Below are positions 9,390 to 19,965 of a DNA stretch of 64,000 nucleotides, piece after piece. The stretch comes from CAVTAV01 sp963732795 (GTDB lineage Bacteria > Pseudomonadota > Alphaproteobacteria > CAVTAV01). Under the pieces are notes generated by a model. That model saw only the letters and a program-made list of their open reading frames with translations. It was not told where the DNA came from and ran no database searches. Numbering within the stretch: the stretch's first letter is position 1; every line of letters starts with the position of its first letter. Location of the stretch: positions 241,764 to 305,763 of the forward strand of contig CAVTAV010000007.1 in assembly GCA_963732795.1 (NCBI GenBank). The letters are read 5' to 3'. The translations under genes were made by a program, and so were the position numbers.

Positions 9390-9415
9390 CCGTTCGGCCT
9401 GAGCTTGTCGAAGGC
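9390..9415. repeat. Dispersed repeat CCGTTCGGCCTGAGCTTGTCG
   Basis: A single arm of the repeat that also forms the pair at 19877-19955. The pattern CGTTC..CTGAGC.TTGTCGAAGG is a very common intergenic element in alphaproteobacteria, often mistranslated as PELVEG peptides. It lies 10 bp before the stop codon of the ClC gene, which reads in the opposite direction. Confidence 0.7.
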
Positions 9416-9425
9416 CGCCGACCTT

Positions 9426-11253
9426 TCACTTGATCGAAAACAGGTCCCTCTGCCCCAACTCCGCGTTGCGGCGGCGTTCCATTTCCTGGGTGTAGTGGCG
9501 CAGCGCGTAACTCTCGGTGAGGAAGCCGATGACGCGGTCGTCGACGCCGGAGGCGAGGACGGGGAGGACTTCGCGGCGGGCTTCCTCGAAGCGGGTCAGG
9601 GCGGAGCGGACGTTTTCGGTCGGCAGCAGGCAGGCGCTTTTGGGGCCGGCCATGTCGGCGACCAGCAGGAAATCGAGGGAGTCGTCGAGCTGCGGGTCGT
9701 AGATCGCGGCCAAGTCCACCGATCCGGAGAAATGGTTCTCGGCATCGATGGCGAAGACGTATTTTGTCGTGCCGGGCGGGAACCGCTCGCGCAACTCCCG
9801 GAGTGACGTGGTGAGCGGCACCAGAACGGGGTCGGCACGCATCAGCTTGCGCACCGTCAGATCGGCGATCCAGCCGATATCGTGAGCGCCGCGAAGCCCT
9901 ACGCCGCGGACATGGAAGCGCCAGGTCGAGAACGAGAAGCCGAACGACACCCGGGTAATCGTCACCGCCACGATGACGCCGACAAGGGCCGCCGCGGTGA
10001 CGGGGGCGTTGCCGGTCGCCTCCAGGACCAGGAACACCATGGTCAGGGGCGCGCCGACGATCGCGGCCGCCACCGAGGCCATGCCGACGATCAGGAAGGA
10101 CTCGTATTGCGGCGCCAGCGCGGGGGCGATCGCGCTCGCCACCTCCGCGAACAGCCCGCCGAACACCGCGCCGAGGAACAGCGACGAGCTGAACAACCCG
10201 CCGCGGAAGCCCGATCCGACCGAGACCGCGGAGGCCAGGAGTTTCGCGGCCAGGAGTCCCACGAGCGGTGTCACCGCCATGCGGGTCGCGAAGTGAAACT
10301 CGATCGCGCCGTGCCCGCTGCCGAGTACCTGGGGGAAGAACAGCGCGATCAGGGATAGCGCCAGCCCGCCGAGGAACGGCCGGAGCCAATAGGGGATCTT
10401 GGCCGCGCGCAGCCCCTCCTCGGTGAAAGTGACGGCCTTCATCGCGAGGATCGCGATTCCCGACGCGAAGACGCCGACAAGCGCGAATAGAAGATAGGCC
10501 GAGGTCGCGAACTGGGCGATCTCGCCGACGGTGAAGAGGGGAATGCCGTGGCCCAGGGTCCGCTCGACGAGCGTCGCAGAAACCACCGCCGCGGCCACCA
10601 GGCCCAGGGCATGGGGCAGATAGCCGCTCAAGACGAGCTCGAAGCCGTAGAACAGTCCGGCGAGTGGCGCGTTGTAGGCGGCGGCGATCGCCGCGCCCGC
10701 CCCGGCGGTCACGAAAATCCGGCTGTCGGCGCGGCGGAGCTGGAAGAATTGCGCAACCGAGGAGAACACGCCTGCGCCGAGCTGGCTGTAGCCGGCCTCC
10801 ATGCCGAGGGACGCGCCGGAGGCGTTCGAGATCAGGGTGTTGAAGGTGAGGCGGATGCTGTCCATCAACGACATCCGCCCGCCATAAAGCGCGTTGGCCT
10901 CGATCGGGTCGACGATGTCCTTGGCGCGTAATCGTCTCACAACGAGCATGATCAGCCCCAATACGAGGCCGCCCAGCGCCGGCACGATCAACACGCGGAT
11001 CGTGTCCTGCCCGACGCCGGTCGAAAGCAAAGTGTCCGGCGGCAGAGAGAAATCGACCGTATGGAGCCATTGGACCAGCCGCCGCAGCAGATTGACCACC
11101 AGCCCGATCACGCCGCCGACGATCACGCCCGCCACGATCCGGAGCGGCTCCTGGGAGCGCATGTTCTGGCGCACGACGGATCGCGACCCTGTCGCCCAGA
11201 TCCTTGATGCGGTTCCGGGGCGCGGGGTGGTCGGGTTCGGTCGTGCTATCCAT
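9426..11253 (-). CDS. ClC-family chloride channel/antiporter with C-terminal CBS region
   Basis: A polytopic ClC protein of about 600 residues. Hallmarks are the N-terminal Glu-bearing motif in SGASLGMEAGYSQLGAG (position of the gating glutamate), the AAAYNAPLAGLFYGFEL helix, and SGFRGGLFSSSLFLGA, equivalent to the second anion-selectivity loop. Residues from about 450 on lack membrane helices and fit a paired CBS domain. The open frame begins at an ATG at 11162, but an upstream ATG at 11253 joins it if one base is removed near 11187, giving a soluble N-terminal extension. Whether it is a channel or an H+/Cl- exchanger cannot be told. Confidence 0.9.
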
Positions 11254-11424
11254 CAAAAGGCTGGCGAACGGGAAAAAGGGGCCGGAAGCCTGGCGGAAAG
11301 GCCGCGTTTCGACCTAATAGCGCCGCTATGGCTTCGAAACCATGAAAATCCGGGATGTTTGTGTGGTTTTCATGGCGTTGAGTATGCCGGAGACGCCGTC
11401 CGGAAAGATTTCCGGCGCAAGCTA

Positions 11425-11453
11425 CTTGACACCTCCAAGGTCATGCCTATATG
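11425..11453 (+). promoter_or_regulatory. Heat-shock promoter of groESL
   Basis: CTTGAC/TTGACA at 11425-11431 and CCTATATG ending at 11453 are spaced by 16 bp. The combination CTTGAC plus CCTATAT fits both a housekeeping promoter and the alphaproteobacterial heat-shock sigma-32 consensus. It lies immediately before the CIRCE element and about 145 bp before groES, within a 343-bp gap with no other gene. Confidence 0.65.
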
Positions 11454-11467
11454 TCGCAGCACCGGTC

Positions 11468-11494
11468 CTGGCACTCTCTTGGAGGGAGTGCTAA
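11468..11494 (+). promoter_or_regulatory. CIRCE operator (HrcA binding site)
   Basis: Arms CTGGCACTC (11468-11476) and GAGTGCTAA (11486-11494) are separated by exactly 9 bp, as in the CIRCE consensus TTAGCACTC-N9-GAGTGCTAA, with two departures at the outer left positions. HrcA binds this element to repress groESL until unfolded protein titrates GroEL. The hrcA gene is not in the window. Confidence 0.92.
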
Positions 11495-11596
11495 AGCTGG
11501 GGCTTCCGAGCCTCGGCCGCGCTGGGGCCGGAACAGGTTTTCAGGGGGCGGGTAGCCCGCTTTATCATTAGAATCAAATGGATAGGAGAGACCATC

Positions 11597-11920
11597 ATGC
11601 GTTTTCGTCCGTTGCATGACAGGGTGGTCGTGCGCCGCATCGAGAGCGACCAGAAGACGGCCGGCGGCATCATCATCCCGGACGCCGCCAAGGAAAAGCC
11701 GATGGAAGGCGAGGTCGTTTCGGTCGGCCCCGGCGCCCGCGACGAGGCCGGCAAGCTGGTTGCCTTGGACGTCAAGGCCGGCGACCGCGTTCTGTTCGGC
11801 AAGTGGTCCGGCACTGAGGTCAAGATCGACGGCGAGGAGCTGTTGATCATGAAGGAATCCGACATCATGGGCGTGCTCGAAGGACGGGCCGCCGGCGGTA
11901 ACAAGAAAAAGGCCGCCTAA
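11597..11920 (+). CDS. groES: Co-chaperonin GroES
   Basis: The 10-kDa lid of the GroEL folding chamber. It opens with MRFRPLHDRVVVRRIE, carries the mobile-loop segment around KTAGGIIIPDAAKEKP that contacts GroEL, and has the roof turn and GEELLIMKESDIMGVLE C-terminal strand. At 107 residues it is slightly longer than the usual 95-97 because of a glycine/lysine tail ending NKKKAA. The start codon follows GGAGAG. It is followed after 27 bp by groEL in the same transcript. Confidence 0.97.
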   Translation: MRFRPLHDRVVVRRIESDQKTAGGIIIPDAAKEKPMEGEVVSVGPGARDEAGKLVALDVKAGDRVLFGKWSGTEVKIDGEELLIMKESDIMGVLEGRAAGGNKKKAA

Positions 11921-11947
11921 CCAGGGCGCCATAAGGAGAGCAATCCA

Positions 11948-13589
<1,642 letters not shown>

Positions 13590-13614
13590 GTCCGGTCACC
13601 CATACGAGACCATG

Positions 13615-13645
13615 GGGGCCGCCTTCGGGCGGCCCCTTTCTTTTG
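13615..13645 (+). terminator. Rho-independent terminator of groESL
   Basis: GGGGCCGCC (13615-13623), loop TTCG, GGCGGCCCC (13628-13636) and then TTTCTTTT. A nine-pair GC-rich stem with a UUCG-type tetraloop and a T-rich tail, placed directly after groEL. Confidence 0.93.
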
Positions 13646-13716
13646 TCTCCGGCAGGGTGAGGACGACCCGGAGCCGTTCTCGCCGGACTTGAATTACGCA
13701 TTGGTGAGTCTCCCGA

Positions 13717-13733
13717 CGTTGCGAACCGCAACG
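13717..13733. promoter_or_regulatory. Palindrome upstream of the DUF6152 gene group
   Basis: CGTTGCG-AAC-CGCAACG is a perfect 7-bp dyad 108 bp before the first DUF6152 start codon, in a 195-bp gap after the groESL terminator. Its position suits an operator for the downstream genes, but no regulator is known for it and no -35/-10 pair was clearly recognised. Confidence 0.35.
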
Positions 13734-13840
13734 AATGGCGTTCGTAACCGTAATGAAACCGTATTTTGAAGCCGGCGATCACGCCGTGGCGTATAGTTGC
13801 GGGCATCGATGGTCTGATTGCGAGGAACGGGAGGCTGGCA

Positions 13841-14258
13841 ATGCAAAGGATCACCTGCGCCGCCGCGACCATAACCTTGGCTCTCACTTCGGCTCTCGCC
13901 GCCGCGCCGGCGTTTGCGCACCATTCCTACGCCGAATTCGACCGCGGCAAGACGGTCACGATCACGGGAGAGTTACAGAAGATCGACTGGAGGAACCCGC
14001 ATATTGTGCTGACGGTCAAGACCAAGGACGCGGGGACTTATCAGGTCTTCTGGCTGTCCTCGAACTCGGCTCCGACGCTATTCCGGCGCGATGCGCGAGA
14101 ATCTCAAGGTCGGCGATCCGGTCTCGGTGAGCGGCAGCCCGAACTACGACCCGAACGTCCATACGCTCACCTTGATCTCGGAAGTGAAGCGGCGGAGCGA
14201 CGGCTGGCGCTGGTGGCGCATCGGGCGGGGCAACGGGCAGGTCGAGATCGCGAAATAG
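13841..14258 (+). CDS. DUF6152 secreted protein, copy 1 (one frameshift)
   Basis: About 138 residues. A cleavable signal peptide (residues 1-26, ending APAFA) is followed directly by HHSYAEFD, the histidine-rich opening typical of DUF6152, then GELQKIDWRNPHI. The frame breaks near 14088 and continues as ENLKVGDPVSVSGSPNYDP and ends in the SDGWRWWRIGRG strand. The start is preceded by GGGAGG. The small beta-barrel-like domain is periplasmic and of unknown function; conserved histidines at the mature N-terminus suggest metal binding, which is inference only. First of three such genes in a row. Confidence 0.8.
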
Positions 14259-14496
14259 CCTCGGCGGAAAGATCCACCTCAGCCGCTATTCGCTCGTACC
14301 GCTTGGCCTACGGCTTGCGTGGGTCGGATCCCGGCTGTTGTCGGGATGAGCGGCGTAATGTGGGGCGATCTGAATCCATCCCGCTCCGGCCGCATTTCTT
14401 GACGAAGGTCTTACGTCGGCTCTTCGGTGTGGTGTAGCATGATCCCCGATTGGGGAAACATCGGCTGGCTGCCGCCGTACATCGAAGAGATCTTTC

Positions 14497-15658
14497 ATGA
14501 GAGCACTTGTCGCCGCCATTTTCATGGTGCTTGCGGGCGCGGGCGTCGCTCAGGCGCATCACGGACTTGCGAACTACGATCTGAACAAGGACATCGAGAT
14601 CGAAGGTACCCTGACCCGGGTGCAGTTCGTCAATCCGCATTCCTGGCTCTTCATCGACGTCACCGATAAGAGCGGCAAGAAGACGAGCTACAGATGCGAG
14701 CTGCGCGGCGCCACCGTGCTCAGGCGCTCGGGCTGGTCCGAGGCGATGTTTCCGTCCGGCATGCATATCCGGGTCACGGGCTCGCCCGATCGGCGCGATC
14801 CGAAGACCTGCTATACGAGCACGATCTTCTTTCCGGACGGATCGTCGGTCGACCGCTATGGACAACTGAAATCCGCGCCCAAGCGGACGGTCGATAAATC
14901 CCGGCCCGCGCGGCGTCCGAACGGTGTGCCGAATATCGACGGCGATTGGGCCTCGGAGCAGGTCGTCATGACCGATCCACGCGGCCAGAAGGGCACCCTG
15001 GTGCCGCTCAGCATCGCCGATAAATTCAAGCCCGGCGATGTGCCCAAGGGCGGACAGGCGTTTCCGGGCGCGCGCGGCACCAAGATCTCCGAGGCCGCGG
15101 ATCCGGTCGATGCTTATTGGAACGAGCGCGGCAGCGCCCTGCCGCTGACCCCGAAGGGCGCCGCCGTCATGCGCGATTTCGACGGATCCTCCAGCGACAA
15201 TCCGCGTCTGCTGTGCAAGCCGACCAACATCATGTTCGACTGGACCTTCGAGGAGGACATCAACCGCATCGTCCAGACCGACACCGAGATCCGCATGCTC
15301 TATGGCTCCTGGGGCCTCGACCGCCACATTCACCTGGACAAGAAAGCGCGGCCCGACGATGCGCCCCTGACCCGCGCAGGCTATTCGGTCGGTCATTGGG
15401 AAGGCGACACCTTGATCGTCGAGACGACCGGTTTCCTGCCCGGCATCGTGACGGCCGACGGCCGTGTGCCCCATGGCAGCGATATGCGCGTCACCGAGAG
15501 AATTCGACTTCGATCCCGAAAAGGGCGCGCTGCACAGGTCCTATGTCGCGGTCGATCCCGAATATTTCCAAGGCGAATACAAGGGCCAGGATACGGTCTA
15601 TATCTCGGCCTTGCCCTATCACGGGATCTCGCCGTGCAAGCCCGATCCCGCGAAATAG
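14497..15658 (+). CDS. DUF6152 secreted protein with long C-terminal domain, copy 2 (one frameshift)
   Basis: About 387 residues. Signal peptide 1-20 (ending AQA), then HHGLANYDLNKDIEIEGTLT and the DUF6152 core to about residue 115. A second domain follows, containing GDWASEQVV, PLTPKGAAVM, a CKP motif and the conserved phrase AGYSVGHWEGDTLIVETTGF. The frame is lost near 15500 and resumes with DFDPEKGALHRSYVAVDPEY. The C-terminal module recurs in copy 3, and in many secreted proteobacterial proteins of unknown role. No membrane segment other than the signal was seen. Confidence 0.78.
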
Positions 15659-15684
15659 CCGGACGCCGTTCGGATGCCGGACCG

Positions 15685-16732
15685 ATGAGGCGCGCCGTTC
15701 TGAGCCTTGTCGTGCTCGTGCTTCTGGTGCCGTCGCCGGCACTGGCTCATCACAGTCCCGCAGGCCGCTTCGACACCAAGTCGGTCATGGAGGTCGAGGG
15801 CGTGATCACCGCCGTGCATTGGCGCAGCCCCCATGTCGAGCTAGACTCTCGTCGCGGTCGACGGCGCGGGCGCGCGGGCTACTTGGCAGCTCGAAGGAGC
15901 GGCGCCCGCCACCCTCGTCCGTTCAGGCTTGCGCGCGGATACCATCGCCGTGGGAGACCGGGTTCGCGTCGCCGGCTGGCCGCCCGTGACCGGACGGAAG
16001 GAGATGTTCCTGCAAAACATGCTGCTGCCCTCGGGGCGGGAGCTGATCCTGTGGGTCTCGGCTAAGCCCCGTTGGACCAAGGAACAGAAGAACAGCTTCG
16101 CGTTCTGGCGCCGAAAAAACGGTGACCGGTCCCATCCGGAGCTGGGTCTCTATCGGGTCTGGAGTTCGTCGATCGCCTTGCCGGGCCTGTTCGGGCTCGG
16201 CGCGAACGAGGCGGACAACTATCCGCTGACCCCGGTCGCCCGCGCGGCGGTCCAACAATTCAAGGCCAGTGGACGGAACGTTGCGACCCAAGGCTGTATC
16301 CCCAAGGGGATGCCGCTCATCATGGAGCAGCCCTATCCGATCGAATTCCGTCGTGACGGCGACGACATCGTCCTCCGCATGGAAGAGTACGACACCGTGC
16401 GCCGCATCCATATGAACCGCGACAAGCCTCCTGCCGACGCGAAGCCCTCGCCGCTCGGATATTCCGTGGGGCGATGGGACGGCGAGACGCTGGTCGTCAG
16501 CACGACGCGAATCGACTGGCCTTGGTTCAATCAGAGCGGCATTCCTCAAAGCCCGAAAACGGCGCTCGTCGAGCGGTTCACGCCGATCGAGGAGGGCAGC
16601 CGTTTGGACTATGTGCTGACCGCAACCGATCCGGTCAACTTTGCCGAGTCCGTTACGCGGCGAAAGCAATGGCTCTACCTTCCGGACCAGAAGGTGGAGC
16701 CCTATCGATGCGCCGCGACGGCGCAGGATTAG
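15685..16732 (+). CDS. DUF6152 secreted protein with long C-terminal domain, copy 3 (one frameshift)
   Basis: About 349 residues. A signal peptide ends at LALA and the mature protein begins HHSPAGRFDTKSVMEVEGVI. A frame change lies between 15840 and 15930, after which the DUF6152 core finishes as VGDRVRVAGWPP. The C-terminal module has the same PLTPVARAAVQQF, C-P-K-G-M-P, and GYSVGRWDGETLVVSTTR landmarks as copy 2, though the two are clearly diverged. It begins 26 bp after copy 2, so the two longer genes are probably co-transcribed. Function unknown. Confidence 0.77.
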
Positions 16733-16861
16733 TGCTCGCCGCTTCCGAATTTCAATTCGGTTTTTATTGACAAACCGGGCTCGTGTCCCAATTTCGAGGG
16801 TTAGGTTGTGCTAAGGGGGTTGGGCTGGCACAATGGGCCCCGCCCTGAAATGGAGGCGCCC

Positions 16862-17119
16862 GTGAATCAATCTCAACGCATCGTTGTCGGAATCGCGGTC
16901 TTCGTGGCCGCGATGGTCGCTTGGGCGTCGCTCACGGGCTTCAACTGGTGGAGCCCGGCCGGGGCCTTCTTCATGCCGCATCATTACTGGGGCGGCTATG
17001 CGCCGTTCCTCGTCTTGTTCATCATCTTCGCGATGAAGCGGAATTGCAGGTGGCGCGACGGCCAAGACCGCCCCGATCGTCCGGATCGCCCTGACCGGCC
17101 GGACCGTCCCCGTCGCTGA
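16862..17119 (+). CDS. Small membrane protein with Asp-Arg-Pro repeat tail
   Basis: An 85-residue protein with two hydrophobic segments (about residues 8-25 and 40-58) and a cytoplasmic tail made of the tripeptide D-R-P repeated four times before a terminal PRR. The GTG at 16862 is preferred because GGAGG lies 6 bp upstream; an ATG at 16850 in the same frame overlaps that ribosome site. No family was recognised. A similar architecture, two hydrophobic stretches and a proline/aspartate tail, is seen in the gene at 51969. Confidence 0.6.
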   Translation: MNQSQRIVVGIAVFVAAMVAWASLTGFNWWSPAGAFFMPHHYWGGYAPFLVLFIIFAMKRNCRWRDGQDRPDRPDRPDRPDRPRR

Positions 17120-17164
17120 CTTTTTCGGCGATGCATCCGTAGTCGATTTGTAGGGGAGGCGGTC

Positions 17165-17356
17165 ATGCGCAAGACCATCGCCGTCGTCGTCGGCCTGGTG
17201 ACCGTCATTATCGCCGGAATCCTCGGCTGTTTCTTCATCACGCCGGGCTCCGGGACCGACAAGACGGTCCATGAATTCGCCGGTTATGCGCCCCTCCTGG
17301 GGGCAATCGTGGCCGTAGTAGCGGCCATTGCCGCGCGGCGGCAGTCCAAGTCCTGA
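17165..17356 (+). CDS. Small two-helix membrane protein
   Basis: A 63-residue protein with hydrophobic segments at about 5-28 and 40-57, separated by a polar loop GSGTDKTVHEFAGYAP, and a basic end RRQSKS. GGGGAGG immediately upstream supports the start. It follows the Asp-Arg-Pro tail protein by 45 bp in the same direction. The loop shares the G-Y-A-P motif with that neighbour, hinting at a common origin. No known function. Confidence 0.6.
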   Translation: MRKTIAVVVGLVTVIIAGILGCFFITPGSGTDKTVHEFAGYAPLLGAIVAVVAAIAARRQSKS

Positions 17357-17554
17357 AGCCGATCGATGCCTGATTCCGGAAAAACAAAGAAGCGGGGGGT
17401 CGGCAAGCGGCGCACCGCGCGCGGCCTGGCCATGCGATTTGCCGAGCGGCGCCGATAGGGCAAGCGGGCCGGCCCGTCGAAAGCCCTTCAATTTCCTGAT
17501 CTATCTGCGTAATTTGACCGCTGGCGGGCGCGCCGGTCAGGCAAGCCTTGCCTC

Positions 17555-17583
17555 TTGAAAACCCAATTTACGTATCATATATT
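17555..17583 (+). promoter_or_regulatory. Housekeeping-type promoter upstream of cysI
   Basis: TTGAAA (17555-17560), a 17-bp spacer and TATATT (17578-17583), followed by an AT-rich stretch to about 17620. The start codon of cysI is at 17690, leaving a leader of roughly 100 bases. The 333-bp interval 17357-17689 holds no other gene; its AT-rich core contrasts sharply with the flanking GC-rich DNA. Confidence 0.6.
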
Positions 17584-17689
17584 GTAAAATAGATTTATAT
17601 ACAGAATTCATTTGTGAAATAGGTCTCAAGGTGGAAGGGTGCTGGCTGGCCGGGAAGAACCGGGCAGTCCCGCGCGATTGGACGACGCC

Positions 17690-19354
17690 ATGTATCACTA
17701 CGACGACTTCGACAAGACGATCGTGCGCGAGCGCGCGGCGCAGTTCCGCGATCAGGTGCGGCGCCGTGTGGCTGGCGAATTGACCGAGGATGAGTTCCGG
17801 CCCTTGAGGCTGCAGAACGGTCTCTACCTTCAGCTTCACGCCTATATGCTGCGGGTTGCCGTGCCCTATGGGTTGTTGTCCTCGAAGCAGATGCGGATGC
17901 TGGCCCATATCGCGCGGACATACGACAAGGGCTATGGCCATTTCACCACGCGGCAGAACATCCAATATAACTGGCCCAAGCTCGAAGACGTGCCTGACAT
18001 CCTGGAGGATCTGGCGAGCGTCGAGATGCACGCGATCCAAACGAGCGGCAACTGCGTCCGCAACATCACCGCCGACCAATATGCCGGCGTGATCGCCGAT
18101 GAGCTCGAGGATCCGCGGCCCTATTGCGAGATCCTGCGCCAATGGTCGACCTTCCATCCGGAATTCGCCTATCTGCCGCGCAAGTTCAAGATCGCGGTCA
18201 CGGGCGCGGCCACCGACCGCGCGGCGATACGCTTCCATGACATCGGCATCCGGATCGTCAAGAACGAGGACGGCGAGGTCGGGTTCGAAATTCAGGCCGG
18301 CGGCGGCATGGGCCGCACGCCGATGGTAGCCAAGGTCATTCGGCCCTGGATCGAGAAGAAGCATCTCTTGAGCTATTGCGAGGCGATCCTCCGGGTCTAC
18401 AACCAGTGGGGCCGGCGCGACAATCTGTTCAAGGCGCGAATCAAGATCCTGGTCCATGAGATGGGCCTCCAGGAATTCCGCGCCCGCGTGGACGAGGAAT
18501 GGGCGCGGATCAAGGACTCGGCCTTGAAGCTGGAGCAGGAAGAGATCGACGGCATGGCGAAATTCTTCGCCCCGCCGCCCTACGAAAAGCGGTCCGAGCC
18601 CGATGCGTCCTTCGAAGACCCGAAAGTGAAGGACAAAGCCTTTGCGACCTGGGCCAAGCACAATCTGGAAGCCCACAAGGTCCCCGGCTATGCGATCGTG
18701 GTGCTGTCGCTCAAAAAGTCGGGCGTCGCGCCGGGCGATGCGACCGCGCGGCAGATGGACGAGATCGCCAATCTCGCGGACACATACAGTTTCGGCCAAA
18801 TCCGGGTGACTCACGAGCAGAACCTGGTCTTCGCGGATGTGAAGAAGTCGGATCTCTATGCGCTGTGGAAAGCCTTGCGCAGCCTTGGGCTCGCGACGCC
18901 GAATATCGGCACGCTCGCGGACATCATCTGCTGCCCCGGCCTCGACTATTGCAGTCTCGCCAACGCGCGGTCGATCCCGATCGCCGAGGAGGTGATGCAG
19001 CATTTCGACAAATACGATTACCTCTACGATCTCGGCGAACTGAAGATAAAGATGTCCGGCTGCATCAATGCCTGCGGCCATCATCATGTCGGCCATATCG
19101 GCATCCTGGGCGTCGACAAGAAGGGCGAGGAGTTCTACCAGATCACGCTGGGCGGCTCGGCGAGCGACGACGCCGCGATCGGCAAGATCATGGGCCCGGC
19201 CTTCGCGCGCCATGAGGTGGTGCCCGCGATGCAGGCGCTGTTCGATGTCTATGTCGAGAACCGCGAAGGCGAGGAGCGCTTCCTCGATACCTATCGCCGC
19301 CTCGGCATGGCCCCCTTCAAGGACCGCGCCTACGCGGCAAACGGCCACGCATGA
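17690..19354 (+). CDS. cysI: Nitrite/sulfite reductase hemoprotein, assimilatory sulfite reductase CysI type
   Basis: A 554-residue siroheme/[4Fe-4S] enzyme that reduces sulfite to sulfide by six electrons. The siroheme-binding half-repeats include RTYDKGYGHFTTRQNIQYNW and SFGQIRVTHEQNLVFADV. The cluster cysteines are Cys-x5-Cys in CCPGLDYCSLA and Cys-x3-Cys in SGCINACGHHHVGHIG. The ATG at 17690 (MYHYDDFDK) matches the N-terminus usual in alphaproteobacteria; an in-frame GTG at 17639 would add 17 residues. The last codons overlap DUF934 as ATGA, implying coupled translation. Confidence 0.95.
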   Translation: MYHYDDFDKTIVRERAAQFRDQVRRRVAGELTEDEFRPLRLQNGLYLQLHAYMLRVAVPYGLLSSKQMRMLAHIARTYDKGYGHFTTRQNIQYNWPKLEDVPDILEDLASVEMHAIQTSGNCVRNITADQYAGVIADELEDPRPYCEILRQWSTFHPEFAYLPRKFKIAVTGAATDRAAIRFHDIGIRIVKNEDGEVGFEIQAGGGMGRTPMVAKVIRPWIEKKHLLSYCEAILRVYNQWGRRDNLFKARIKILVHEMGLQEFRARVDEEWARIKDSALKLEQEEIDGMAKFFAPPPYEKRSEPDASFEDPKVKDKAFATWAKHNLEAHKVPGYAIVVLSLKKSGVAPGDATARQMDEIANLADTYSFGQIRVTHEQNLVFADVKKSDLYALWKALRSLGLATPNIGTLADIICCPGLDYCSLANARSIPIAEEVMQHFDKYDYLYDLGELKIKMSGCINACGHHHVGHIGILGVDKKGEEFYQITLGGSASDDAAIGKIMGPAFARHEVVPAMQALFDVYVENREGEERFLDTYRRLGMAPFKDRAYAANGHA

Positions 19355-19854
19355 AGATCATCCGGGACGGCGCCATCGTCGACGATGATTGGGTCCACGC
19401 CCCGGCAGAGGCCGGCGTCGCGGATCTGCCCGAGGGCAATGTCATCGTGCCGCTGAAGCTCTGGCAGGCGGAGCGTGAGGCGCTGCTCGCCCGCGGGGGC
19501 AAAATCGGCGTGAAGCTCGCAAGCGACGACCTCGCAGAAGAGCTTGCCGCCGATCTCGATCACATCGCCCTAGTCGCCATCGACTTCCCCATCTACCGCG
19601 ACGGCCGCGGCTTCTCCCAGGCCCGGATCCTGCGCGACCGCTACGGCTACAAGGGTGAGGTGCGGGCGGTGGGCGACGTCCTGAAGGACCAAATTTTCTA
19701 CATGCACCGCGTCGGCTTCAACGCCTTCGAACCCCGCTCGGACCGCAGCATCGAGGACGCGCTGAAGTCGCTGCACGACTTCACGGTCACCTATCAGCCG
19801 GCGACAGATGATCCCTTGCCTTTACGCCGCCGCTTCGGCAATCACCCGCGCTGA
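19351..19854 (+). CDS. DUF934 protein, sulfite reductase partner
   Basis: A 167-residue cytosolic protein. DUF934 proteins are almost always encoded next to cysI in alpha- and betaproteobacteria and are thought to assist sulfite or phosphoadenylyl-sulfate reduction, without a proven reaction. Conserved landmarks seen here are IVPLKLWQAER, AIDFPIYRDGRGFSQARILRDRYGYKGEVRAVGDVLKDQI and the F.A.E.R closing segment. It overlaps cysI by 4 bp. The adenylyl-sulfate reductase gene cysH, often next in line, is absent. Confidence 0.9.
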   Translation: MKIIRDGAIVDDDWVHAPAEAGVADLPEGNVIVPLKLWQAEREALLARGGKIGVKLASDDLAEELAADLDHIALVAIDFPIYRDGRGFSQARILRDRYGYKGEVRAVGDVLKDQIFYMHRVGFNAFEPRSDRSIEDALKSLHDFTVTYQPATDDPLPLRRRFGNHPR

Positions 19855-19876
19855 TTCCCCAACACCCGGCATACAC

Positions 19877-19955
19877 TCCGTTCGGGCTGAGCTCTTGTCG
19901 AAGCCCGCCGCCTGAGCGCGCCCCCACGCCCTTCGACAAGCTCATGACGAACGGA
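19877..19955. repeat. Inverted pair of the TCCGTTCG..CTGAGC.TTGTCGAAG repeat
   Basis: Left arm 19877-19903 and right arm 19931-19955 are near-complementary and enclose a 27-bp loop. The same motif occurs as a single arm at 9390-9415. It lies between the convergent DUF934 and maleylacetate reductase genes, where a folded transcript could end transcription from both sides. Confidence 0.75.
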
Positions 19956-19965
19956 ATTCGGTGTT

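Noticed and set aside
11446..11600. A riboswitch in the groES leader
   Set aside because: The structured part is explained by the CIRCE dyad; no known riboswitch core was recognised.
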